A stretch of DNA of 38,491 nt, taken from the NCBI RefSeq assembly GCF_002095435.2, contig NZ_MJEJ02000028.1, forward strand, positions 34,522-73,012, in the 5' to 3' direction. Below are positions 7,953 through 15,143 of this stretch, piece after piece. The first letter of the stretch is position 1; each line of letters opens with the position of its first letter. The notes under the pieces were generated by a model, which made no database searches, was not told the origin of the DNA, and saw nothing but the letters and a program-made list of their open reading frames with translations. The translations under genes were made by a program, and so were the position numbers. This stretch comes from Williamsia sp. 1138. GTDB taxonomy: Bacteria > Actinomycetota > Actinomycetes > Mycobacteriales > Mycobacteriaceae.

Positions 7953-8279
7953 TCAGTCCTCGGTGTTCATCGGAGGCAACGCCTTCACGAACGGCGAGTC
8001 GTGGTCGACCTTGCCGAGTTTGCTGGCTCCACCCGGGGACCCGAGATCGTCGAAGAAATCGACGTTCGCGTTGTAATATCCGGCCCACTCGTCGGGCACG
8101 TCATCTTCGTAGAAAATGGCCTCGACCGGGCACACCGGCTCGCACGCACCGCAGTCGACGCATTCGTCGGGATGGATGTAGAGCATCCGCCCACCCTCGT
8201 AGATGCAGTCGACTGGGCATTCCTCGACACATGCCTTGTCCAGGACATCAACGCAAGGCTCAGCGATGATATAGGTCAC
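7953..8279 (-). CDS. fdxC: 7Fe ferredoxin (3Fe-4S/4Fe-4S)
   Basis: This 108-aa ferredoxin begins at GTG 8277-8279 with GAGGAGGG upstream. It has C9, C17, C21 and C25, then C40, C43, C46 and C50 ([12 protein letters not shown]), the layout of Azotobacter-type seven-iron ferredoxins with one [3Fe-4S] and one [4Fe-4S] cluster. The C-terminal extension after residue 60 is also typical of actinobacterial FdxA/FdxC. It would be a low-potential cytosolic electron carrier for cytochromes P450 or other oxidoreductases. It lies directly upstream of dapC. Confidence 0.93.
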   Translation of the reverse strand: MTYIIAEPCVDVLDKACVEECPVDCIYEGGRMLYIHPDECVDCGACEPVCPVEAIFYEDDVPDEWAGYYNANVDFFDDLGSPGGASKLGKVDHDSPFVKALPPMNTED

Positions 8280-8646
8280 CGGCCACCCTCCTCACAATCA
8301 CGGTTCACTCACGCGTGGGCTGCACGCGCTCGAAAGCGGGCCTGCCTTTGTGGATTGAAGGTCGCCCAGCCTGCCCGCTTGTTGCCTCCCAGTATCCGCG
8401 TACTGCATTCCAAGTCAAAACCCGGGTCACCTCTCTCCCCGGCGCCTCCCCAGGTCAACGCGATCGACGCCGGCGGCAAACGTCTGACCACTGCTTTCAA
8501 ATCAGTCAGGTCCTAAACCTGTGCGCAAAGCCTCAGTGGGGGCAGTATCTGTTCCGTGACCGTGCGACCGAACCCCCTGTGGAACCGAATGTGTTGTTGC
8601 TGACCTCTGGCAACCAACACCAATCGATCCATCAGGAGTACCTCGC
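8280..8646. other. 367-base gene-free stretch between divergent fdxC and cysteine dioxygenase
   Basis: I see no convincing gene here. An open minus-strand frame at 8309-8500 lacks a ribosome site and any family motif. A small inverted repeat, CAGGT-CCTAA-ACCTG at 8507-8521, sits about 125 bases ahead of the dioxygenase start and could be an operator. AGGAG at 8636-8640 is the dioxygenase ribosome site. The stretch should hold promoters for both divergent transcripts. Confidence 0.4.
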
Positions 8647-9222
8647 ATGACCTCCACTCTTTCGCGGCCCGCCACTGTCGGCGCGTCCACACAGCACCTG
8701 TCCAGCCGCACCCCGACGCCCACCCATCACCTGCCGACGCGTCTGCGTCCCGCGGACCTGTTGCGGCTGACCGATCAGGGTGCATCCGACGTCCTCGACG
8801 GTCGCCACGACGACCTGCTGCCCAGGTACTGGGACCGGGAGAAGCGCTGGGCCACCCGCCTCCACTACGACGACGATGTCGATGTGTGGCTGATCAGCTG
8901 GACCCCCGACGAGTCCACGGATCTCCACGACCACGCCGGTTCCCTGGGCGCCCTGACCGTGCTGTCGGGCGCACTCACCGAATACCGATGGACCGGTAGT
9001 CAGCTACGTGCCCGCACCCTGCATGAAGGTGATCAGGCGTCGTTCCCGCTGGGCTGGGTCCATGACGTCGTCCGCAGCCCGAGCCGGGTCGTGACGAGCG
9101 AGCCGACCCTGAGCGTCCACGCCTACTCCCCACCTCTGACTGCGATGTCCTACTACGAAGTCACCGACAGCCAGTCGCTACGACGCACCAAGACGGTGCT
9201 CACCGACGGTGGCGCGGCATGA
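8647..9222 (+). CDS. cdo: Cysteine dioxygenase (cupin)
   Basis: This enzyme oxidises the thiol of cysteine to cysteine sulfinate using O2 and ferrous iron. The 191-aa cupin has H94 and H96 in DLHDHAGSLGA and H139 in GWVHDVV as likely iron ligands. H158 and Y160 in SVHAYSPPL match the conserved active-site His/Tyr pair of bacterial thiol dioxygenases. Other small thiols, such as 3-mercaptopropionate, are possible substrates. The ATG follows AGGAGTACCTCGC. Its 3' end is part of a 50-base tandem duplication. The downstream gene is a rhodanese, so the pair looks like a sulfur-handling operon. Confidence 0.87.
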   Translation: MTSTLSRPATVGASTQHLSSRTPTPTHHLPTRLRPADLLRLTDQGASDVLDGRHDDLLPRYWDREKRWATRLHYDDDVDVWLISWTPDESTDLHDHAGSLGALTVLSGALTEYRWTGSQLRARTLHEGDQASFPLGWVHDVVRSPSRVVTSEPTLSVHAYSPPLTAMSYYEVTDSQSLRRTKTVLTDGGAA

Positions 9223-9262
9223 GTTCGGGGCGACGCACCAAGACCGTGCTCACCGACGGTGG
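9181..9262 (+). repeat. Tandem duplication at the cdo-rhodanese junction
   Basis: Bases 9181-9212 recur at 9231-9262 with one mismatch in 32, and the units start 50 bases apart. The first copy encodes the C-terminus of cysteine dioxygenase and leads into ATGA at 9219-9222. The second leads into GTGA at 9269-9272, which is the rhodanese start. A junction with overlapping stop and start appears to have been duplicated. Confidence 0.85.
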
Positions 9263-9272
9263 TTCGGCGTGA
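9219..9272 (+). CDS. 17-codon overlapping mini-ORF created by the duplication
   Basis: The ATG at 9219 overlaps the cdo stop (ATGA) and reads MSSGRRTKTVLTDGGSA, then stops at TGA 9270-9272, which overlaps the rhodanese GTG (GTGA). The peptide is a copy of the dioxygenase C-terminus. It could keep translation coupled between the two genes across the inserted bases. It may have no function of its own. Confidence 0.3.
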   Translation: MSSGRRTKTVLTDGGSA

Positions 9273-9649
9273 GCGAACGACCCAAGACCATCGACGAGGT
9301 ACTCCTCGAGGCCCGCGCCGGACTCGACCGGCTCGCAGCGCAGGACGTACCGGCCGCGTTGGAACACGGTGGCATTCTCGTCGACATTAGGCCTGCCGCC
9401 CAGCGCGCCGAGGAGGGTGAGCACCCCGGCGCCCTGGTGATCGAGCGCAACGTCCTGGAATGGCGCACCGATCCGACCTCCGACGCCAAGATTCCCGAGG
9501 CCGTCGACCACGACGTCGCGTGGATCATCCTGTGCTCGCAGGGGTACACCTCGAGCCTGGCCGCTGCCGCGCTGCAGAACATCGGATTACACCGCGCCAC
9601 CGACGTCATCGGCGGATATGAGGCACTGATTCAAGCAGGACTGGTCTGA
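9269..9649 (+). CDS. Rhodanese-like domain protein
   Basis: This 126-aa single-domain rhodanese starts at GTG 9269. Features are LVDIRPAAQRAEEGEHPGA (the conserved DxR...G.hPGA motif) and an active-site loop beginning with cysteine, CSQGYTSSLAA. This matches the C-x-x-G-x-x(S/R) sulfurtransferase loop. The family moves sulfane sulfur between thiosulfate or persulfides and thiol acceptors. Pairing with a thiol dioxygenase suggests handling of sulfur released from cysteine or persulfide oxidation. The longer in-frame start at 9209 lies inside the cdo reading frame and is rejected. Confidence 0.85.
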   Translation: MSERPKTIDEVLLEARAGLDRLAAQDVPAALEHGGILVDIRPAAQRAEEGEHPGALVIERNVLEWRTDPTSDAKIPEAVDHDVAWIILCSQGYTSSLAAAALQNIGLHRATDVIGGYEALIQAGLV

Positions 9650-9675
9650 CCGCACCCATCGCGGGAATGATCCGC

Positions 9676-10431
9676 TCAGCGGATGTTCTTCACCGCGTTG
9701 TCGGCCGCCCGACGCAGCGCGCCGGTCTCCCCGATGTAATCCGCTGCGGCACCGATGAGCGGTAGCGCCCCGAGCAATCGCCAGGGCTGCCGTGACGACG
9801 GTCTCCGGGCGAGTTCGGAGAGGATCGCGCGCGACTTGCCGATCCCGTTCCAGGCCCCACGGGCGAGGTCCGTGGACGAGTGCTCGTCCTTGCCCGTATC
9901 AGGGGTGCTCAGCACGGCTTTCGAGTCCAGATTCCGGTTGAGGAGCACGCGTGCGAGCAAGTCCACATGGCGATGGCGATCGTCGACGCCATAAGCGCGG
10001 GCAACCGCGCACAGGAGTACGGCCTGCTGGGCGAAGCCGATGACGGTCTGCAGCGGAAGCCGATCGGCGATGACCCCGAAGACACCGGGATACGCCACAG
10101 CCAGGGTGCTGATCGGTCCGACCCGCTTGATCCACCAGTCCCGACGCTCTTCTGCGGTCCATCCCGCCCACTTCGCAGTGCCGGGCAGACCGGCGCTGTC
10201 GGACGCCCAGATCAGCGAATCATCAACGGCACCGAGGACCTTGGTGACGAGTGCCTCGGACGACATCGCCTGGTTCGCCTGTTGTTCCACGGTGCCGAAC
10301 GTGCGCCGTTTGATGCCCAACGGGTCGAGGTGCTCGACCGCGGACAGCGTCGGGTCGATCACACCCGTCAGGGTGTACAGCAGTTTGGCGACGTCGCGGT
10401 CGGTCAGCGCCTGAACGGGTGGGAGCAGCAT
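9676..10431 (-). CDS. EcsC-like protein of unknown function
   Basis: The start ATG (10429-10431) overlaps the cofG stop by one base (TGATG), so translation is coupled. The 251-aa protein has a long helical middle: AKWAGWTAEERRDWWIKRVGP, then an Ala/Leu/Val-rich segment with AYPGVFGVIADRLPLQ and AVARAYGVDD. This resembles the EcsC family, in which a PG-containing amphipathic stretch is followed by an AxxYG motif. No catalytic residues are evident. The C-terminus has a short hydrophobic, Gly-rich segment (LLGALPLIGAAADYIG) that may associate with membrane. The function is unknown; EcsC assignment is moderate. Confidence 0.6.
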   Translation of the reverse strand: MLLPPVQALTDRDVAKLLYTLTGVIDPTLSAVEHLDPLGIKRRTFGTVEQQANQAMSSEALVTKVLGAVDDSLIWASDSAGLPGTAKWAGWTAEERRDWWIKRVGPISTLAVAYPGVFGVIADRLPLQTVIGFAQQAVLLCAVARAYGVDDRHRHVDLLARVLLNRNLDSKAVLSTPDTGKDEHSSTDLARGAWNGIGKSRAILSELARRPSSRQPWRLLGALPLIGAAADYIGETGALRRAADNAVKNIR

Positions 10432-11783
10432 CAGCGCGCCTGTGTGGTCGAGGCGGGTGACGCCGGTGCTGCGTTCTCGTGCCACGGCGTGCCGGTCGGG
10501 TTGACGTCGACTGCGAGCCCGGTGTCCGGGTCGGCGAGCGCATGTACGTGCGCACTGATCCGTTCATCGATCCAGGGCGCACCGGTCAGCACGTATCGCG
10601 GTTGCGCCGCGACACGTTCGGTGAGTACGTAGCCGGTTCCGGCCGTGATCTGTGCCAGCGCATCGAGATTGGGCCATGGCCGCTCGGGGTTGACGTGGTC
10701 CGGTGTCAGCGGCGATACACCGCCCCAGTCATCTACTCCGGCACTGACCAGTGACGCACATTCTTCCGGCGACACGAGATTCGGCGGGGCCTGGATCCGG
10801 ATGTGGGGTCCGAGTACGAGGCGCGCCACCGCGACGGCGGCAAGGAACTCGTCGAACTCCGCGTCGGCGACCCCACGCATCGCGGTGTCGGGCTTTGACC
10901 GGAAGTTCTGCACGATGACCTCTTGCAGATGCCCGAACTCGTTGTGCACCTTGGCCATCTCGAACAGCGAGTCAGCACGCTCTGCCCGGTTCTCCCCGAT
11001 CCCCACGAGGATCCCGGTCGTGAACGGCACCGCGTTCTTGCCTGCATCGACGAGCACCTGTTTGCGGACCTCGGGGTCCTTGTCCGGACTCCCATAGTGG
11101 GCGTTGCCCTTGTCGGTGAACAACCTGCGGGCGGTGGTCTCGAGCATCATTCCCATCGACGGGGCAACGGGTTTGAGCCATGCCATCTCATCACTGGTCA
11201 TCACACCGGGGTTCAGGTGTGGCAGCAGCCCGGTCTCCTCGAGCACGCGGATCGCGGCGGCGCGGACGTAGTCGAGAGTCGACGCGTATCCATGGTCGTC
11301 GAGCCATGCCCTCGCTTCCGGCCAGCGATCCTCCGGACGATCACCCAATGTGAAAAGCGCCTCTTTACAACCCATTTCGGCGCCACGGCGAGCGATGTCA
11401 AGTACTTCGTCGATCTCCAGGTACATACCTTTGCCCGCCCGGGCGAGCTTGCCGGGGACGGTGACGAAGGTGCAGTAGTGGCAGCGGTCGCGGCACAGTG
11501 TGGTCAGCGGGATGAACACCTTGCGCGAGTAACTGATCTGCCCGCCGCGTCCCTCGGCCTCGAGTCCGGCGTCGCGGACCCGACCCGCATAGGTGCACAG
11601 CTCGGCGAGATCGTCGCCCCGCACACCGAGCAGGACGGTGGCCTCGTCCAGGTCGATCGACTCTCCGGCGCGCACCCGATCGAGCGCGCGCGCCACGTCA
11701 GCGGGTTCGGGTGGCTCATCGGACGGGTTCACGGCCCCGGGCATAGCCGGATCGGGCAGCAGCGTCGTCTCGGAGGTCACCAT
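10431..11783 (-). CDS. cofG: FO synthase subunit 1, CofG (radical SAM); CofH half absent
   Basis: CofG and CofH together form FO, the deazaflavin of coenzyme F420, from 5-amino-6-ribitylaminouracil and tyrosine. This 450-aa protein has the radical-SAM cluster motif [10 protein letters not shown], then [31 protein letters not shown] and a [17 protein letters not shown] segment, all typical of the N-terminal CofG half of mycobacterial FbiC. FbiC is usually about 860 aa with a C-terminal CofH half. Here the frame stops just after the interdomain region ([12 protein letters not shown]), and no CofH motif follows in the window. The ATG at 11781-11783 is 25 bases from the upstream gene. It sits in the mshB operon, as in mycobacteria. 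Confidence 0.9.
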   Translation of the reverse strand: MVTSETTLLPDPAMPGAVNPSDEPPEPADVARALDRVRAGESIDLDEATVLLGVRGDDLAELCTYAGRVRDAGLEAEGRGGQISYSRKVFIPLTTLCRDRCHYCTFVTVPGKLARAGKGMYLEIDEVLDIARRGAEMGCKEALFTLGDRPEDRWPEARAWLDDHGYASTLDYVRAAAIRVLEETGLLPHLNPGVMTSDEMAWLKPVAPSMGMMLETTARRLFTDKGNAHYGSPDKDPEVRKQVLVDAGKNAVPFTTGILVGIGENRAERADSLFEMAKVHNEFGHLQEVIVQNFRSKPDTAMRGVADAEFDEFLAAVAVARLVLGPHIRIQAPPNLVSPEECASLVSAGVDDWGGVSPLTPDHVNPERPWPNLDALAQITAGTGYVLTERVAAQPRYVLTGAPWIDERISAHVHALADPDTGLAVDVNPTGTPWHENAAPASPASTTQAR

Positions 11784-11808
11784 CAGATAATGCTCCCTGG
11801 TAGCCGGT

Positions 11809-12207
11809 TCATTCCCTGCCACCCTTGCTCGGGTGCACCGGCGCCGCCTCCGACGCAGGTAGCAGGCCCGCGTAACCCGCGAACATCGGTGCCGCGACAC
11901 CCAGGGCCAGCAGCACGAACGAACGCCAGTCCTGCGGGATCACCGCGTCGCCGCCGGGACCGCCCGCAGCTGAGACGAAGAAGGCAACCGCGAACGCGAC
12001 GAGCGCTCCGAACTTCGCAGGCCCTGCGGTCAGGGTCGCGCTGAACCACAGCAATACGTAGTTCGCGAGCCCCGCCGCCAGCGCGCTGATCGGGAACGCC
12101 ACCGAACCGATGGACAGTTGCAGGAACGCGACGCCGAGGATGCCGACGAGAAAGCCATCGATCCACAGGAACCCGAGAAGGACCTTGCGCATCACCTCGC
12201 CCTGCAT
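11809..12207 (-). CDS. Small four-helix membrane protein (Rv1171-like position)
   Basis: This 132-aa protein is mostly hydrophobic, with about four predicted transmembrane segments: [53 protein letters not shown] and [20 protein letters not shown]. The ATG at 12205-12207 overlaps the mshB stop (TGATG); a GTG three bases further upstream is an alternative. The same position between mshB and fbiC is held by a small membrane protein in mycobacteria. No functional motif is visible. A role linked to mycothiol or F420 synthesis would be guesswork. Confidence 0.75.
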   Translation of the reverse strand: MQGEVMRKVLLGFLWIDGFLVGILGVAFLQLSIGSVAFPISALAAGLANYVLLWFSATLTAGPAKFGALVAFAVAFFVSAAGGPGGDAVIPQDWRSFVLLALGVAAPMFAGYAGLLPASEAAPVHPSKGGRE

Positions 12208-13079
12208 CACAGCCCTCCGAAAAGATCGGTTTCCCGCCCTACCGGGCCGAGCGGACCGGGTGCGCCGGCCACCAGCATGTAGTGTTCCTCGGCGAATATG
12301 GGCTGAATGATGTTGTTCGACAGAGCATATTCGGTGCCGGATGGTGCCACCGTGACCTGCGTCGCGTGTGCAGCCAGGGCCCGGACCTTGCGGTCGTAGA
12401 CCTCACGGACGTCGATGGCGGTGGTGATCTCGCCGTCACGATGGCTGGGCAGTTCGCCGATCGCCGGCATCCGCCAGCCGGCAGGGACGCGGGTCTGTGC
12501 AGAAGCCAGACCGTCGGACAGCGCCGACTCCTCGGTGACCGTCCAATAGTGCTTGGACACCGCCCAGGCGTTGTCGGCGGCAGCGGCGATGTCGATCGCC
12601 TCGGCACAGATCGCGTGCACCTGGATGTGGTCCGGATGTCCGTAGCTGCCGACCGGGTCGTAGCCGACCAACACCTGTGGGCGCAGTTCGACGATCAGCT
12701 CCGCGAGAACCTCCGCGGGCGCCCGCGACCCTGCTCCGATGAACGCGCGTGGATGGTCGTTCGACGGTGCGCCGGCCATGCCTGAATCACGCCAACGACC
12801 GGCACCGCCCAGAAAATGCGGTTCGAGCGGTGTCGCCGGATCGGGGCTGAGCGCCACCAGCGCTTCGGTGAGTTCGCCGATCCGATACCCACCGAGCTGA
12901 TCGGCGCCTCCGTCGGCCACGAGGCCGCCCCATCGCGCACCGATGACCTCGCCCTCTTCTCCGAGGGTGCAGGTGACCACGGTGACCTCGGCGCCGGCCG
13001 CCAGATACTTCGCGATGGTGCCGCCGGTGGTGATGGTCTCGTCGTCGGGGTGGGCATGCACGAGCAGCAAACGGTTCAT
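12207..13079 (-). CDS. mshB: N-acetyl-1-D-myo-inosityl-2-amino-2-deoxy-alpha-D-glucopyranoside deacetylase
   Basis: MshB removes the acetyl group from GlcNAc-inositol, the second committed step of mycothiol synthesis, using one zinc. The 290-aa protein has the AHPDDE motif at residues 9-14 and YDPVGSYGHPDHIQVH with the third metal His, the LmbE/PIG-L family signature. TCTLGEEGEVIG and the C-terminal SNNIIQPIFAEEHYMLV match the MshB subgroup rather than mycothiol amidase. It starts a minus-strand run with the membrane protein, cofG and the EcsC-like gene. Presence of this gene supports a mycothiol-producing actinomycete. Confidence 0.94.
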   Translation of the reverse strand: MNRLLLVHAHPDDETITTGGTIAKYLAAGAEVTVVTCTLGEEGEVIGARWGGLVADGGADQLGGYRIGELTEALVALSPDPATPLEPHFLGGAGRWRDSGMAGAPSNDHPRAFIGAGSRAPAEVLAELIVELRPQVLVGYDPVGSYGHPDHIQVHAICAEAIDIAAAADNAWAVSKHYWTVTEESALSDGLASAQTRVPAGWRMPAIGELPSHRDGEITTAIDVREVYDRKVRALAAHATQVTVAPSGTEYALSNNIIQPIFAEEHYMLVAGAPGPLGPVGRETDLFGGL

Positions 13080-13094
13080 CGTCTCGATTCGCTT

Positions 13095-15074
13095 TCAGTT
13101 ACCGGTCTGCTGCTGCCAGGCCGCGGATCCACCGAAGATACCGGTCTGCACCGGGCCGGTCACCGCGGCTCCGGTGACCAGTGGCGAGACCGCGGTCGTC
13201 AAGACGTCTTGGTAGACGGGCAGGTAGACCGACCGTTCGTCGAGCAGTCGCTGTGCTGTCCGCAGATTGTCGGTGGGGTCGTCTTCGGAGATCGCGCGGG
13301 TCGCGAGATCTTCCAGTTCGGGGTCGCACAGTCCGGAGACGTTGCTCGTGTACCGCGGCTCGCTTCGCTCGGCGTCGGGAGCCTGCGACGGAGTCGCGCT
13401 CGGTGCCGACTCGGGTGCGGTCGTCGGGGTCTCGGTCGTCGGGGTCTGGGTCGTCGGGCTCTGGGAGGTGCTCGGTGTCTCGGACACCCCGGGCACTTCG
13501 GTGCTCAGGCATTCGGTGTTCGAGGCGAGGGCGGTGGCCGGGGACTCCCCTGCCCGGCTCCAGCCGACCACGAGGTCGACCCGGCGGCCGGTGAGCGCTG
13601 AGCTGTACAACTCGGCGGTCGACAGCGTCACGGCCTCGGCCCGGATGCCGGACCGCCGGAGCTGATCGACGATGTTCGCCGCAGCGGCCCCGGTCCGCGG
13701 ATCGCCGGTCACCGACGCCACCCGGACGACCAGTGCGTCGCCGTCGCTTTCCTCGACTTCCTGCGCGCCGGCGGGCAGCGGCGGCAGGCTGCTGTTCTCC
13801 GATCCGGGCGTGCCCTCCTCGCCCGACGCGGGCGCCTCGGTCGTGGTGGTGGTGGTCGTCGCGCCGGGGGTGCTCTGCGCGGGGGTGGGAGCCGGCTCCA
13901 CCGGTCCGCGCTGGTATCCCGCCGACGTCAGCCATTGCTCGATCTGTTCAGGTGTCACGGCGGGCCGGGGCACCGGGTAGTAACCCGGGTCGGACGGCGC
14001 ATACACCGAGTTCTCGGCGGGCAGCACCTCGGTGTCGTCTGCCCCTGCAAAGGTGACGAGCCGGGTGTCGATCGACGCCAGGACCGCGCGCCTGAGGTCG
14101 AAGTTGGACATCGACTCGGTCCGCGTGTTGACGGTGACACCGAGCGTGCGTGACTGCGGGACGTTCCCGGTCTGCACGCCGCCGATACTGCCGAGGTTGG
14201 CGGCCAGGGCAGGTCCGCCGCTGACCGCGGCCACCCTGGTATCGCCCGAGCGCATCGAGTCGGAGAGCTGACTGGTGGTCCCGGCGCGCCGCAGGGTCAT
14301 CCGGTCCAGCAGCGCCGGGGTGAGCCAGAACCTGTCATTACGGATGAGCCGGACTTCGTCTCGACTGTGGTCGATGCCGCTGATGGTGAACGGACCGCCC
14401 GATGCCGGGAAGCCACTGTCCATACCTGATTGGAAACCGCCGGGTGCGCCTTTGAGGACGTGGGAGGGCAGCAGATCGTTGAACAGTTCGCGCCATGCCG
14501 GGTAGGGCGCCGCGAACGTCGCCGTGACCTCTTTGCCTCCTGCGCCACTGCGGACGTCGGTGATCAGGCGGTAGCCGGCCGGGGCCGTCACGTTCGGCTG
14601 GCGGCTCATCTGCTGCCAGAGGTAGATGAAGTCTTCCGCGGTGATCGGCAGTCCGTCCGACCACTGCGCATCTTCATGGATGCGATAGGTGACGGTGAAC
14701 GGCGCCGTACCGGAGACGTCCGCGCTGGTCAGCAGCGCGTTGTCCATCGTCCACACCACGCGTCCGCCCTCGTTCACCGGCCGGAACGAACTGGGCAAGG
14801 TCATCGCCGCGACTGCTGTGGTCACCGCGGACTGGTCCGCGGCGAGATGCGGGTTGAACCCGATACCGATCGAGTCGGTCGCCACGTACAGGACCTGCCC
14901 GGACGGTTCGGCAGGTTCAGGCGGGACCGAGTTGGTCTGCTGCACGGGGGGCGGCGGATCCGCGACGCAGCCGGTGAGGACGAGCAGGCACGACAACGTC
15001 AGCGCGAAAATCCATCGTTTGCCCAATTGCCCGCTTTCCCCTGTCCTACCCGTCGCCGCCGCGGCCCGGTTCAC
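13095..15074 (-). CDS. lpqW: LpqW-type lipoprotein (SBP_bac_5 family)
   Basis: This 659-aa protein starts at GTG 15072-15074. The signal sequence ends in LVLTGC with the lipobox Cys at residue 36, so it should be a membrane-anchored lipoprotein. The body has the peptide/nickel-binding-protein fold (WSDGLPITAEDFIYLWQQM, LLDERSVYLPVYQD). In mycobacteria LpqW acts in phosphatidylinositol mannoside and lipoarabinomannan synthesis rather than import, and it lies next to typA and mshB, as here. Two Thr/Pro/Ser-rich linkers interrupt the fold, one with seven consecutive Thr and one of TPTTE-like pentapeptides. mshB follows after 15 bases. The start has a weak ribosome site, so a downstream start is possible. 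Confidence 0.86.
   Translation of the reverse strand: MNRAAAATGRTGESGQLGKRWIFALTLSCLLVLTGCVADPPPPVQQTNSVPPEPAEPSGQVLYVATDSIGIGFNPHLAADQSAVTTAVAAMTLPSSFRPVNEGGRVVWTMDNALLTSADVSGTAPFTVTYRIHEDAQWSDGLPITAEDFIYLWQQMSRQPNVTAPAGYRLITDVRSGAGGKEVTATFAAPYPAWRELFNDLLPSHVLKGAPGGFQSGMDSGFPASGGPFTISGIDHSRDEVRLIRNDRFWLTPALLDRMTLRRAGTTSQLSDSMRSGDTRVAAVSGGPALAANLGSIGGVQTGNVPQSRTLGVTVNTRTESMSNFDLRRAVLASIDTRLVTFAGADDTEVLPAENSVYAPSDPGYYPVPRPAVTPEQIEQWLTSAGYQRGPVEPAPTPAQSTPGATTTTTTTEAPASGEEGTPGSENSSLPPLPAGAQEVEESDGDALVVRVASVTGDPRTGAAAANIVDQLRRSGIRAEAVTLSTAELYSSALTGRRVDLVVGWSRAGESPATALASNTECLSTEVPGVSETPSTSQSPTTQTPTTETPTTAPESAPSATPSQAPDAERSEPRYTSNVSGLCDPELEDLATRAISEDDPTDNLRTAQRLLDERSVYLPVYQDVLTTAVSPLVTGAAVTGPVQTGIFGGSAAWQQQTGN
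13418..13462 (-). repeat. Three 15-bp tandem repeats encoding a (S/T)PTTx linker in lpqW
   Basis: Units 13418-13432 and 13433-13447 are identical, and 13448-13462 differs at two positions. On the coding strand they give SPTTQ, TPTTE and TPTTA. They lie in the longer of two low-complexity linkers of the lipoprotein. Confidence 0.8.
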
Positions 15075-15110
15075 CCGTCAGGGCTGGCGACCTTTCTACC
15101 CGAAAGCGTC

Positions 15111-15132
15111 CCCGGGGCGTCGCCGCCCCGGG
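15111..15132 (-). terminator. Terminator hairpin after typA
   Basis: CCCGGGGCG (15111-15119) and CGCCCCGGG (15124-15132) form a perfect 9-bp all-GC stem with a 4-base loop, 12 bases past the typA stop. On the minus strand it is followed by ACGCTTTCGG. It separates typA from lpqW. Confidence 0.65.
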
Positions 15133-15143
15133 TCCGCCGCAGA

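Noticed and set aside
8309-8500. 63-codon minus-strand frame upstream of fdxC
   Set aside because: It has no ribosome site and no family motif, and it sits in the promoter region of two divergent genes.
8507-8521. Second IdeR-like box (AGGT ... ACCT) ahead of cdo
   Set aside because: The half-sites are five bases apart instead of seven, so the symmetry does not fit an IdeR/DtxR box.
9670-9684. Palindrome ATCCGCT-C-AGCGGAT as terminator
   Set aside because: A one-base loop cannot form a stable hairpin, and it overlaps the EcsC-like stop codon. It is probably chance.
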